In this document: piece by piece, positions 36,164 through 44,253 of the stretch
Position numbering within the stretch: the stretch's first letter is position 1
Layout: each line of letters begins with the position of its first letter
From: Actinokineospora iranica
GTDB taxonomy: Bacteria; Actinomycetota; Actinomycetes; Mycobacteriales; Pseudonocardiaceae
Direction of reading: 5' to 3'
Length of the DNA stretch: 64,000 nucleotides
Assembly (NCBI RefSeq): GCF_900101685.1
Contig: NZ_FMZZ01000014.1
Span: 1-64,000, forward strand
Translations under genes and position numbers: made by a program
Notes under the pieces: generated by a model
Told to the model about the DNA's origin: nothing
The model's input: only the letters and a program-made list of their open reading frames with translations
Database searches by the model: none

Positions 36164-36934
36164 CTACTCGGCGCGGGTGAGCGGGCTGGGCACGGCCCGC
36201 TCGAACACGTTCGCCGCCAGCGAGGCGAACCGCTCCTGGCGGCGGCGCTCGCGGGGGAACCCCAGTGCTTTGAGCGCGTCGGTCACCGCGGCCATGAACG
36301 GCGCGGGCCCGCAGGTGAAGGCGTCGTGGTCGGCGTGCGGACTGGCCAGGGCGACCAGGTCGGCCACGGTCGGCAGGCCCCGCTCGGACTCCAGCCAGTG
36401 CGTCACGCTCAACCGCCCGGGGTGCTCGGCGGCGAGCCCGGCCAGCCGCTCGGCGAAGATCACCGACTCGGCGTCGCGGTTCGCGTAGACCAGCACGACC
36501 TCGCCCGCGCCGCGCAGCAGCGCGGACTTGACGATCGAGATCACCGGGGTGATGCCGGAGCCGCCCGCGAACAGCAGCAGGTCGGCGTCCAGCGACCGCG
36601 GCGTGAACACCCCCGACGGCGGCAGGACCTCCAGCACGCTGCCCGGCGCCACGGTGTCGCACACCCAGTTCGACGCGTACCCGCCCGCCGTCCGCTTCAC
36701 CGTCACCTGCAAGGGCTCCCCGGTGTGCGGGGAACTCGACAGCGAGTAGCAGCGCGCCACCGACCCGGTCCGGTCGCTGGGCACCCGCACGGTGAGGAAC
36801 TGCCCCGGCCGGTAGTCGAACGCCCCCTCGAAGACCACCGACCGCGCGTCCGGCGTCTCCGCGATCACCTCGGCCACCCGCAGCGGGTGCGATGTGAGTG
36901 CTGTCAGTGCTGTCAGTGCTGTCGGCTCGGTCAC
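36164..36934 (-). CDS. FAD/NAD(P)H ferredoxin-reductase-like protein lacking the 2Fe-2S domain
   Basis: A 256-residue reductase. The FAD-binding domain (~15-110) has CYSLSSSP (RxYS-type FAD motif). The NAD(P) domain has GGSGITPVISI and a final CGPAPFM. It resembles the flavin half of KshB/HmpX-type reductases, but stops after the NAD domain without the C-terminal [2Fe-2S] plant ferredoxin domain, so it must use a separate electron acceptor or act as a flavin reductase. The N-terminus carries a TAL repeat from three 9-bp DNA repeats (36897-36923). GTG 36934 follows GGGAGG. Confidence 0.85.
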   Translation of the reverse strand: MTEPTALTALTALTSHPLRVAEVIAETPDARSVVFEGAFDYRPGQFLTVRVPSDRTGSVARCYSLSSSPHTGEPLQVTVKRTAGGYASNWVCDTVAPGSVLEVLPPSGVFTPRSLDADLLLFAGGSGITPVISIVKSALLRGAGEVVLVYANRDAESVIFAERLAGLAAEHPGRLSVTHWLESERGLPTVADLVALASPHADHDAFTCGPAPFMAAVTDALKALGFPRERRRQERFASLAANVFERAVPSPLTRAE

Positions 36935-37099
36935 CAGCGGCCTCCCACGCCTCGATCCCCGACTCGATCATCCCGTGTCGGGAACGAGCGGGAAACCGGT
37001 AAACGGAACCGCCCGGTGACCGCCTGCTGGGTTCGCGGCACCCTGGTTCCGGCTGGTCGCTCTTGCCGGGGCCGCTGCCGGGCGTCGGGCGTGGTGGGC

Positions 37100-37357
37100 A
37101 TGGGGGTAAGTGCGGTAGTGATCAATGCTGTGGGACTTGTCGCCGGGGTGGTTGTCGGCAGCGCGATTGGCAGCGCGATTGGCAGAGTGATCGGCATGGG
37201 GGTGGTCGGTCCGGTGGTTCCGCCTGCCGCGCGGCGTGCGGGAGGGGCGGGCGGAGCCGCGCCGAGTGGGGCGCGTGCCCTTCCCCTGGGCGTGCTCGTG
37301 ATCATTAGGCGTGACCTCTCCGCGCCGCCCCCGAACCCGGTTCCGGGCGCCGGTTGA
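37100..37357 (+). other. Doubtful small Gly/Val-rich membrane ORF
   Basis: An 85-codon frame starting with ATG after GGTGGGC. Residues ~5-45 are Gly/Val/Ile-rich and hydrophobic, encoded partly by three 12-bp tandem units (37157-37192). The codon use is not GC3-biased as in neighbouring genes, and the opposite strand is also open, so coding is not established. It lies in the 36935-37657 gap, whose other notable feature is the palindrome at 37411. Confidence 0.2.
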
Positions 37358-37410
37358 CGCCGCAGCAGTCTTTTCCCGGTTAAGTGACAGCAAGAGCAGA
37401 GCGCAACCTC

Positions 37411-37428
37411 CTCATGCAATTGCATGAG
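37411..37428. promoter_or_regulatory. Perfect 18-bp palindrome CTCATGCAATTGCATGAG
   Basis: A fully symmetrical 18-bp sequence 229 bp upstream of the XRE regulator gene. It is AT-rich compared with its surroundings. Size and symmetry suggest a protein-binding operator; the binding protein is unknown. Confidence 0.55.
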
Positions 37429-37657
37429 CCGACCTGATGGGGTGTACTCGGATGGGCCAAGATCAACTGATTGGGCGAGTGGATCAGTGTCGGATCGTGA
37501 TCAACTTGCCCCTAAAAAACCATCAAAAACACGATCGTGGAATACGTCGCAGCAGGTCAGCGACCTGGTGGCGGTGCTGGTACCTTCTCGCGCAAGCGCC
37601 GCCGGGCAAACCCGTTCGGCAATTGCAGAGCCGGGTCGAGTCGGGTGAGGAGGGGTC

Positions 37658-38539
37658 ATGCCGTCCCAGGGGCCGCTGATCCCCCGGCGCCGCTTGGGCC
37701 TCGAACTGCGCAAGCTGCGCGACGCGGCGGGCCTGCACCTCGAAGACGCCGCCCAGCACCTGGAGTGCTCGGCGTCCAAGATCAGCAGGCTGGAGACCGG
37801 ACAGGGCGTGCCCAAGGCCCGCGACGTCCGCGATCTCCTCGACCTCTACCAGGTGCACGACCAGAAGCAGCGCGACCAACTCGTCCGGCTCGCGGGCGAG
37901 GGGCGCAGGCAGGCGTGGTGGCAGGACCTCTCGGACGTGGTCTCCAGCAACATGGACACGTTCATCTCGCTGGAGTCCGAGGCGTCCGACATCCGCCACT
38001 ACGTCCAGTCCGTCGTGCCAGCGCTGATCCAGACCGAGGACTACGCGCGGGCGCTGCTGCGCGCGTTGGCGCCGCGGGACGGCGATGCCGAGCTGGAGAA
38101 GCGGTTGCGGCTGCGGCTGGGCAGGCAGGAGTTCCTGGCCGCGCGCGCGGACCCGCCGCGGATCAACATCATCCTCGATGAGGCGACCCTGCACCGGGTG
38201 GTCGGCTCGCCGAGGGTCATGGCGGGTCAGCTGCGGGCGCTGCTTGAGGTCGCCGAGCGCCCCACTGTCTCCGTTCGGGTCTATCCGTTCGCGGCGGGGC
38301 CCGATCTGGCGATCCAGTGCACGTTCGTGGTGTTCACCTTCGAGAGCGAGTACGACCGCAACGCGGTCCACATCGAGCTCAGCGCGGGCGACCGCTGGCT
38401 GGAACAGGACAGCGACATCGTCCGCTACACCCGGATCTTCGACGAACTCGGGCGCAAATGCCTTGATGTCAAGGAAAGCGCTGCCCTCATCCAGTCGATG
38501 ATCGATCACTACACGACAAAGGAAGAGCAACACTCATGA
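37658..38539 (+). CDS. XRE-family regulator with DUF5753-type C-terminal domain
   Basis: A 293-residue protein. The N-terminal XRE helix-turn-helix is at ~12-66 (LRKLRDAAGLHLEDAAQHLECSASKISRLETGQ). The C-terminal ~190 residues match the DUF5753 region (SEASDIRHYVQSVVPALIQTEDYARALL). In actinobacteria such proteins pair with small DUF397 proteins, and that is the case here (ATGA overlap with the next gene). ATG follows GAGGAGG. Its function is likely developmental or stress gene control. Confidence 0.92.
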   Translation: MPSQGPLIPRRRLGLELRKLRDAAGLHLEDAAQHLECSASKISRLETGQGVPKARDVRDLLDLYQVHDQKQRDQLVRLAGEGRRQAWWQDLSDVVSSNMDTFISLESEASDIRHYVQSVVPALIQTEDYARALLRALAPRDGDAELEKRLRLRLGRQEFLAARADPPRINIILDEATLHRVVGSPRVMAGQLRALLEVAERPTVSVRVYPFAAGPDLAIQCTFVVFTFESEYDRNAVHIELSAGDRWLEQDSDIVRYTRIFDELGRKCLDVKESAALIQSMIDHYTTKEEQHS

Positions 38540-38745
38540 GAATCAACTACCGGCAGAGCAGCTTCTGCTCGACCGGAGCCTGCGTCCAGGTCGCCGTTCT
38601 CGACAACGGCGATGTGTCGCTGCGGGACTCGAAGGACCTCTCGGTCGCACCGCACACCTACACGCCGCAGGAGTGGGTCGCCTTCACCGCCGGTGTGAAG
38701 AACGGCGAGTTCGACCTCGTCCCGGGCGCGTTGCTCGACCGCTGA
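38536..38745 (+). CDS. DUF397-family small protein
   Basis: A 69-residue DUF397 protein. The signature SSFCSTGACVQVAVLDNGDVSLRDSKD is followed by YTPQEWVAFTAGVKNGEFDL. Its ATG overlaps the stop of the XRE gene (ATGA), so the two are made together. DUF397 partners are thought to bind and modulate their XRE regulator. Confidence 0.95.
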   Translation: MRINYRQSSFCSTGACVQVAVLDNGDVSLRDSKDLSVAPHTYTPQEWVAFTAGVKNGEFDLVPGALLDR

Positions 38746-38757
38746 GCCGTCGTGCCT

Positions 38758-38792
38758 GCCAGGGCCGCCGCGTTCCCCGCGGCGGCTCTGGC
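38758..38792 (+). terminator. Hairpin terminator after the XRE/DUF397 pair
   Basis: A 15-bp stem (38758-38772 with 38778-38792; 14 Watson-Crick pairs plus one G-U) with a 5-nt loop lies 13 bp past the DUF397 stop. Confidence 0.85.
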
Positions 38793-38908
38793 GTGCCGTG
38801 TAACAGTCCGGTAACCTTGATCGCGGTTGCTCGACGTCGTGTGACCGGGGGACCGGCCCAGTGTGGCCTCACTGCGGCCGGTGTGCGCGATTGTCAGGAG
38901 GCGTGACC

Positions 38909-39151
38909 ATGTCGGAATCGTTCATGCCGGAGCCGTTCCTGCCCGCGCCGTCGGGGGCGGCGGCGCGCGCGTCGGTCCGGTTCCGCCGCAGCACCCTGTG
39001 CACGAGCGGCGCCTGCGTGGAGATCGCCGTGCCTGCCGAGTCGGCCGCGCTGCTGATCGGCGACGGCCACGGCGGCGTGCTCAGCCTGCCCTCGCCATCG
39101 GCCTTCCTCGCCCAGATCAAGCTCGGCCGCTTCGACGCCGCGGGCGGCTGA
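38909..39151 (+). CDS. Second DUF397-like small protein
   Basis: An 80-residue protein with RFRRSTLCTSGACVEIAV, which matches the DUF397 core, and a C-terminal PSAFLAQIKLGRFD equivalent to the WxxFxxGVKxGEFD segment. It has a longer N-terminus than its upstream relative. AGGAGG lies seven bases before ATG 38909. It has no own XRE partner and may share the one at 37658. Confidence 0.85.
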   Translation: MSESFMPEPFLPAPSGAAARASVRFRRSTLCTSGACVEIAVPAESAALLIGDGHGGVLSLPSPSAFLAQIKLGRFDAAGG

Positions 39152-39275
39152 GGCGGATTCCTCTGTCTCCGCCCCGATTTCCTCCGGTGACCGGGAGGAC
39201 GAATGGCGGGCGGGTCGGGCCGGTTCGCTACTCTCGGGCACTGTCGCCGGGACCGCCGGTCCCCCCACGCGAGGA

Positions 39276-40757
39276 GTGCCCGTCATCGAAGCTGGTCAGT
39301 TGGTCGCCGGTCGGTATCGGCTGCTGGACACCATCGGCAGCGGCGCCATGGGCGTCGTCTGGCGAGCCAGGGACGAGCGCCTCGAACGCGTCATCGCGAT
39401 CAAGCGGCTGATCATCCGGCCGGGGCTGTCCTCGGCGCAGACCGACGAGGCGCGCAGACGCGCCATGCGCGAGGCGCGGATCGCGGCGCGGTTGCAGCAC
39501 CGCAACGCCATCGCGATGCTCGACGTGGCCGAGCACGACGGCGATCCGTGCCTGGTGATGGAGTTCCTGCCCTCGCGCAGCCTGTCCGCGGTCATCGCCG
39601 AGCAGGGCACGCTGCCGCCGGAGCAGGTGGCCGCGATCGGTTCGCAGGTCGCCGCCGCGCTGGCCGCGGCGCACGCGGCGGGCATCGTGCACCGCGACGT
39701 CAAGCCGGGCAACATCCTGCTCGACGACAAGGGCACGGTGAAGATCACCGACTTCGGCATCTCCCGCGCCATCGACGACGGCACCATCACCGAGACCGGG
39801 ATGCTCGCGGGCACCCCCGCCTACCTCGCCCCCGAGATCGCCCGCGGCCAGGACCCGGGCCACGCCTCCGACGTGTTCTCCCTCGGCGCCACGCTCTACC
39901 ACGCCGTCGAGGGCAAGCCGCCGTTCGGCCTGAACCCCAACCCGCTGGCGCTGCTGCACGCGGTGGCCTCTGGCAACGTCACGCCGCCGCGCAACGCGGG
40001 CCCGATCACGCCCGCGCTGATGTCGCTGCTGCGCGCCGACCCGGCCGACCGGCCCACCATGGACGAGGCCGCGAGCATCCTCGCGCAGCCCACCGCCCCG
40101 ATGCCGATGCCGGTGTTCGAGCAGCGCACGGTCCCCGGCCGCGCCGCGGTCACGCCCACGCTCCAGGCCGCCCGGCCGCGCGCGGCGTCGGCCACCGTGC
40201 CGCACCGCACCGCCGCCCCCGCCCCGGTCAAGGCGCCCGCCCCGCGCCGCGGGCCGCTGCTCGCCGCCCTGGCGGGCGTGCTGGTCCTGGCCGCCGCGGT
40301 GACCCTGGTGATCGCCAACGCGGGCGAGCGGCCCGGGGCCCAGCAGCCGAACACGGTCACCTCCGTGGTCACGGTGAGCCAGGAGCCCGAGGCGAGCAGG
40401 CAGTCGGTCACGGCGCCCGCGCCCGCGGCGACCGAGAAGGTCACCGTCTACTCCGAGGCGGGCCTGCACGTGGTCAGGTACTACGGCAGCGACCAGTCGC
40501 CCGAGCAGCGGTGGGAACTGCTCGGCCCCAACGGCAAAGCCGTCTTCGGCGACTTCGCCGGGTTCGCCGCCTACTGGGGGCAGTACGACTACATCAGCTC
40601 CCGCAACGCCAACGGCGTCACGCCCAACCCGGACGGCTCGGTCAACGTCCCCCTGGACGTGACGGTGAAGTCGGCGGCGGGCGAGGTCACCGGGAAGAAG
40701 ACCGTGAAGGTGATCCGGGTCGGCGGGCAGTACTTCATCGACTCCGACTCCCGCTAG
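39276..40757 (+). CDS. Membrane-anchored Ser/Thr protein kinase (PknB type)
   Basis: A 493-residue kinase. The catalytic domain occupies ~10-270: glycine loop GSGAMGVVWRA, AIKRL, catalytic loop HRDVKPGNILL, DFGISRA, and APE in YLAPEIA. A Pro/Ala-rich linker follows. One transmembrane helix lies at ~328-348 (LLAALAGVLVLAAAVTLVI). An extracytoplasmic region of ~140 residues contains EQRWELLGPNGKAVFGDF. That region is not a PASTA domain, so the sensed signal is unknown. The start is GTG 39276, with GAGGAG unusually close. Confidence 0.93.
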   Translation: MPVIEAGQLVAGRYRLLDTIGSGAMGVVWRARDERLERVIAIKRLIIRPGLSSAQTDEARRRAMREARIAARLQHRNAIAMLDVAEHDGDPCLVMEFLPSRSLSAVIAEQGTLPPEQVAAIGSQVAAALAAAHAAGIVHRDVKPGNILLDDKGTVKITDFGISRAIDDGTITETGMLAGTPAYLAPEIARGQDPGHASDVFSLGATLYHAVEGKPPFGLNPNPLALLHAVASGNVTPPRNAGPITPALMSLLRADPADRPTMDEAASILAQPTAPMPMPVFEQRTVPGRAAVTPTLQAARPRAASATVPHRTAAPAPVKAPAPRRGPLLAALAGVLVLAAAVTLVIANAGERPGAQQPNTVTSVVTVSQEPEASRQSVTAPAPAATEKVTVYSEAGLHVVRYYGSDQSPEQRWELLGPNGKAVFGDFAGFAAYWGQYDYISSRNANGVTPNPDGSVNVPLDVTVKSAAGEVTGKKTVKVIRVGGQYFIDSDSR

Positions 40758-40876
40758 GACAATCACCCCGCGGTATTCACCGGCGGCATCCACCCGAGAC
40801 GTCCACCTGGGACTGATTGCGGGAACCGCGGGCAGGTGGCAGCGTGAGGGCCTTCCCGGGGTCGAGGAGGACCACC

Positions 40877-42244
40877 ATGCCGATGATGCCCGTGACGGAC
40901 TCCGTTTTCCTGCTCGGCGAGTCCCGGGAGCATCCGCTGCACGTGGGCGGTCTGCAGCTGTTCGAGCTGCCCGACGGCGCGGGGCAGGAGTACGTGGGCG
41001 GTCTGCACCGCGAACTGCTCACCCACTCCGTGGCCGGGCTGTTCCGGCGCAGGCTGCGCGGCCCGATCGGCAGCCTGGGCCAGTGGGCGTGGGCCGACGA
41101 CGACCGGCTCGACCTCGAATACCACCTGCGCCTGTCCGCCCTGCCCGCCCCGGGCCGGGTGCGGGAACTGCTGGAACTGGTGTCCCGGCTGCACGGCTCG
41201 CTGCTCGACCGGCACCGGCCGCTGTGGGAGAGCCATCTCGTGGAAGGCTTGCAGGGCAACCGGTTCGCGGTCTACACGAAGGTGCACCACGCGCTGCTCG
41301 ACGGCGTGTCCGCGCTGCGGATGCTGCAACGGTCGCTGTCCACCGACCCCGCCGAGCGCGGGATGCGCCCGCCGTGGGCGCCGCGGCCGGGGCAGACCGG
41401 TTCCTCGACCTCGCCCGCGCACCGGCTCGCGACCGTGGCGCACGCCGTGCGGGACCTGGCCGGGATGGGCCCGGTCATGGTGAAGTACGTCAACCAGGTG
41501 TTCCGGGAGCAGTCGGCGACGCTGCCGTTCGAGGCGCCGAAAACGATGTTCAACGTGCCCATCACCGGCGCCCGCCGCTTCGCCGCGCAGGGGTGGCCGC
41601 TGGAGCGCGTCCGCGCCATCGGCGCCGCCACCGGCACGACGGTCAACGACGTCGTGCTCGCCATGTGCGCGGGCGCACTACGGCAGTACCTGCTGGAACT
41701 GGGCGCGCTGCCGGACAAGCCGCTGGTCGCCGCCGTGCCGATCTCACTGCGCGGGGACCGTGACGGTGCGGGCGGCACCGGCGGCAACGCGGTCGGGTTG
41801 ATCCTGGCCACCCTCGCGACCGACCTGGCCGAGCCCGCCGAGCGGCTGCGCGCGATCGCCGCGTCCACCCGCCGGGGCAAGGCGTTCTACCAGGGCATGA
41901 GCCCGCTGCAGATCACCGCGCTGAGCGCCATCCCGCTGGCCCCGCTCGCGGTGGCCCTGCTGCCCGGCGCGGTGCGGATCGCGCCGCCCGCGTTCAACGT
42001 GCTGATCAGCAACGTGCCGGGCCCGCGCGCCCCGCTGTACTGGAACGGCGCGCGGATGCAGGGCCTCTACCCCGTCTCGGTGCCGTACGAGGGCCAGGCC
42101 CTCAACATCACCGCCACCAGCTACGCGGGCTCGCTGGAGTTCGGCTTGACGGGGTGCAGGCGCAGCGTTCCCCATCTCCAGCGCCTGCTCACCCACCTGG
42201 ACACGGCCCTGGGCGCCCTGGAGAAGCAGGTGCTCACGCCATGA
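40877..42244 (+). CDS. Wax ester synthase/diacylglycerol acyltransferase (WS/DGAT)
   Basis: A 455-residue member of the bacterial WS/DGAT family, which uses acyl-CoA to esterify diacylglycerol or fatty alcohols. The HHxxxDG active site is VHHALLDG (~135). NVPITGARRFA, the NDVVLAMCAGALR helix and the late NVPGPRAPLYWNGARM segment are also family hallmarks. It likely contributes to storage lipid formation at the membrane. ATG 40877 follows GAGGAGG. Confidence 0.93.
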   Translation: MPMMPVTDSVFLLGESREHPLHVGGLQLFELPDGAGQEYVGGLHRELLTHSVAGLFRRRLRGPIGSLGQWAWADDDRLDLEYHLRLSALPAPGRVRELLELVSRLHGSLLDRHRPLWESHLVEGLQGNRFAVYTKVHHALLDGVSALRMLQRSLSTDPAERGMRPPWAPRPGQTGSSTSPAHRLATVAHAVRDLAGMGPVMVKYVNQVFREQSATLPFEAPKTMFNVPITGARRFAAQGWPLERVRAIGAATGTTVNDVVLAMCAGALRQYLLELGALPDKPLVAAVPISLRGDRDGAGGTGGNAVGLILATLATDLAEPAERLRAIAASTRRGKAFYQGMSPLQITALSAIPLAPLAVALLPGAVRIAPPAFNVLISNVPGPRAPLYWNGARMQGLYPVSVPYEGQALNITATSYAGSLEFGLTGCRRSVPHLQRLLTHLDTALGALEKQVLTP

Positions 42245-42250
42245 CGGCCG

Positions 42251-42448
42251 TCAGCCGCTCTTGCGCCGGAACTGGCGCTTGCCGCCGACCTTGCCGTGCG
42301 CGTCGTGGACCTTCGACCCGCCGGTCGCGTGGTCCTCGCCCGACTTGGCCAGGGCCTGCTTGCGGGCGAGCGCCTCGCGGAAGCGGCTCTTGAGGTCCTG
42401 GGGTTCCGCGGCGTCCTCGGGCTCGGGCTGCTCGGGCTGATCGGACAT
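42251..42448 (-). CDS. Small DUF5302-type protein
   Basis: A 65-residue hydrophilic protein. An acidic N-terminus (DQPEQPEPEDAAEPQD) precedes a conserved basic part (LKSRFREALARKQ, GGKRQFRRKSG). This matches the short actinobacterial DUF5302 proteins of unknown role, as I recall them. GGAGG precedes ATG 42448. It is convergent with the WS/DGAT gene, 6 bp away. Confidence 0.8.
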   Translation of the reverse strand: MSDQPEQPEPEDAAEPQDLKSRFREALARKQALAKSGEDHATGGSKVHDAHGKVGGKRQFRRKSG

Positions 42449-42550
42449 AGCGGACCTCCACGTCGGAAAGTGAATGGTGGGGCCAGCCTCGCATGGACCT
42501 AGGGCGATGGTCGACTCGATTTCGCGGGGTCCCCCACCCGTTCGCACAGC

Positions 42551-42761
42551 CTATCGCGGGGGCTCGGCGCGCGCCTTGAGCCCTTCGGCCTCCATGCTCA
42601 GCCGGACCCGGTGGCCCACCCGCGGTGTCCCGGCGTCGAGCGGGACGACCGAGGTGACCGACGCGGTCCACTCCGGCCGCCGCCTCGACCGCGACGAATA
42701 TCTCCACCCCCCGGGCCGTCGGCGCGTTGATCACAATCTCGCGGTGGAACTCCATTGACAC
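42551..42761 (-). pseudogene. Frameshifted, truncated SRPBCC (START-like) gene remnant
   Basis: From ATG 42755 (or GTG 42761) the minus strand encodes MEFHREIVINAPTAR, then EIFVAVEA, a typical SRPBCC beginning. After about residue 25 the frame loses similarity, but the neighbouring frame continues as PEWTASVTSVVPLDAGTPRV and GHRVRLSMEAEGLKARAEP, ending at a TAG at 42551. The frameshift lies near 42680-42690. Even when joined, only ~67 residues of a ~145-residue domain remain. A sequencing error could explain the shift but not the truncation. Confidence 0.65.
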
Positions 42762-42834
42762 GCCCTAGCGCCCGCGGGGTGCGTGATGATCGTGCTTGGA
42801 GGCCGCCCATTACCCTTTTGGGCGGAGGAGAACG

Positions 42835-43338
42835 GTGAATTTGCTAGACCACATCGCTTTGGTGGCGGACCTGGCCTGTCGGCCGGATCTCGACTTCCGC
42901 GCGCTGGCCGCCGATGAGCACCTGCGGTTCGAGTTGTACCGGGCGGCCAACCCGGCCGACGACCGGGCCTTCCTCGAGGTCGTCCTGCGCGACCCCGACC
43001 ACGCGATGGCGGTCGCCGCCGCGGTCGCCCGCATCGATGACCGGGGCAAGGCCCTGCCGGACTTCGTGCGCTGGGCCGACCACGTCCGCCCCGCGGTCGC
43101 CCACGTCGAGTTCGTCCGCTCCCGCCTGGACGAGTGGTGCCTGCTGTGCGACGCCCTGGCGGGCAAACCGGTTTCGGAGAGCGCCGTGCTGGCCGCGTCG
43201 GACTGGGCCCAGCGCAAACTGGCCGCCGAGGTCGACGGCGACCTGCTGGCCCTGCTCGCCGTGCACGGCAGAACCCGCCGGGTGCGGGCGATGACCAGGG
43301 TTCCCCGCCCGGTCCGTCCCCGCCCATGTGTCGACTGA
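42835..43338 (+). CDS. Conserved hypothetical protein
   Basis: A 167-residue soluble, helix-rich protein beginning MNLLDHIALVADLACRPDLDF. The GTG start has a very strong GGAGGAG six bases upstream. The C-terminal ~20 residues are Arg/Pro-rich. No family is recognised, although codon bias and the ribosome-binding site support a real gene. It is convergent with the TetR gene at 43359. Confidence 0.7.
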   Translation: MNLLDHIALVADLACRPDLDFRALAADEHLRFELYRAANPADDRAFLEVVLRDPDHAMAVAAAVARIDDRGKALPDFVRWADHVRPAVAHVEFVRSRLDEWCLLCDALAGKPVSESAVLAASDWAQRKLAAEVDGDLLALLAVHGRTRRVRAMTRVPRPVRPRPCVD

Positions 43339-43358
43339 TCTCGGCGCGCGCCCCCGGT

Positions 43359-44063
43359 TCAGTCCGTTGTGGACGGTGTGTCGGCAGGCTTGGTGGCGTT
43401 GAAGCGGCGCATGATGAGGAACTCGGCGAACTCGGCGGCCAACTCCAGGCGGCGGTCCTCCGCCACCGGGTCCGGCGCGATCTCCCGGCGGATCGCCTCG
43501 CCGTCGAAGGTGTGCTCCAGGGTGTTGACCAGCATCTCGAGGTCTTCTGCTGGGAACAGTTCTGTGCCAGGGATCAACCGGGCGGCATCGACGATGTCGG
43601 CGAAGAACTGGCGCCCGGTCTCGCTGAGCCGTATCCGCAGGTCCGGGTCGGTGCGGGCGGCCACCATCAGTTCGAACCACACGACGTTTTCCACGTTGCG
43701 GTGGCGGTCGCGCATCAGCCGGAGCGCCTCGAGGATCGTCGGCGCACGCAGTTCGCCCAGTTGCCGCCGGGCGTGCGCGATGTGCCGCTTGCCGACCTCG
43801 GCGGCGGTGGCGACCATCAGGTCCAGGCGGGAGTCGAAGTGGCGGAACAGCCCGCCGCGGGACACTCCCGAGCGTTCGCAGATCACACCGAGCGAGGCGT
43901 TGGCGTATCCGACCTCGGCGATGACGGAGATGGTCGCGTCGATCAGCCGCCCGATCGTCGTCTCGCGGCGCTCCTGCTGGGTGCGCCGCCTCGGCGCGCC
44001 CAGTGCCACCTGGCCGTCGTGCGGCTCCGCCGTCGACGGCGCGTTTGTGGCGTAATCCACCAT
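43359..44063 (-). CDS. TetR-family regulator of the lipase/amidohydrolase promoters
   Basis: A 234-residue TetR protein with an N-terminal extension and an HTH at ~37-83 (IGRLIDATISVIAEVGYANASLGVICERSGVSRGGLFRHF). Its gene is divergent from a secreted lipase. The intergenic region carries two ACCGATCGGT palindromes spaced 32 bp apart, and an equivalent pair precedes the amidohydrolase gene at 45665. It is therefore the probable repressor of both genes and of itself. Confidence 0.9.
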   Translation of the reverse strand: MVDYATNAPSTAEPHDGQVALGAPRRRTQQERRETTIGRLIDATISVIAEVGYANASLGVICERSGVSRGGLFRHFDSRLDLMVATAAEVGKRHIAHARRQLGELRAPTILEALRLMRDRHRNVENVVWFELMVAARTDPDLRIRLSETGRQFFADIVDAARLIPGTELFPAEDLEMLVNTLEHTFDGEAIRREIAPDPVAEDRRLELAAEFAEFLIMRRFNATKPADTPSTTD

Positions 44064-44100
44064 GGGCTCAGGTTACTACTCACTCTCGGACAAATTAGAG

Positions 44101-44110
44101 ACCGATCGGT
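44101..44110. promoter_or_regulatory. TetR operator A1 (ACCGATCGGT)
   Basis: A 10-bp palindrome within GAGACCGATCGGTCG in the divergent region between the TetR and lipase genes. It is the first of a pair whose starts are 32 bp apart. Confidence 0.7.
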
Positions 44111-44119
44111 CGTTTCTTG

Positions 44120-44212
44120 TTGACGTTTGAAGACCGATCGGTTTCTATTCGGGGCATGGTGTGGGACACACGATCCGGCGCTGACGCGGCGAGGCGTGGT
44201 TCCGGCACATGA
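44120..44212 (+). promoter_or_regulatory. Lipase promoter with vestigial start region
   Basis: TTGACG (44120-44125) is a good -35, and a TCTATT-type -10 lies near 44145-44149. The second operator, ACCGATCGGT (44133-44142), sits between them. The promoter is nearly identical to that of the amidohydrolase at 45611-45664. The similarity runs into an ATG at 44156 encoding M-V-W-D-T, against M-A-W-D-T in the amidohydrolase. This mini-ORF ends after 18 codons at TGA 44210, overlapping an in-frame ATG (44209) of the lipase reading frame. Confidence 0.65.
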
Positions 44213-44253
44213 TCACCCGATCTCTCACGTCCCGACTCAAAGTGGAGTGCCGT

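Noticed and set aside
37157-37192. A 12-bp x3 repeat as a possible regulatory iteron set.
   Set aside because: There are only three units, the third imperfect, and no origin-like AT-rich region or replication gene is nearby.
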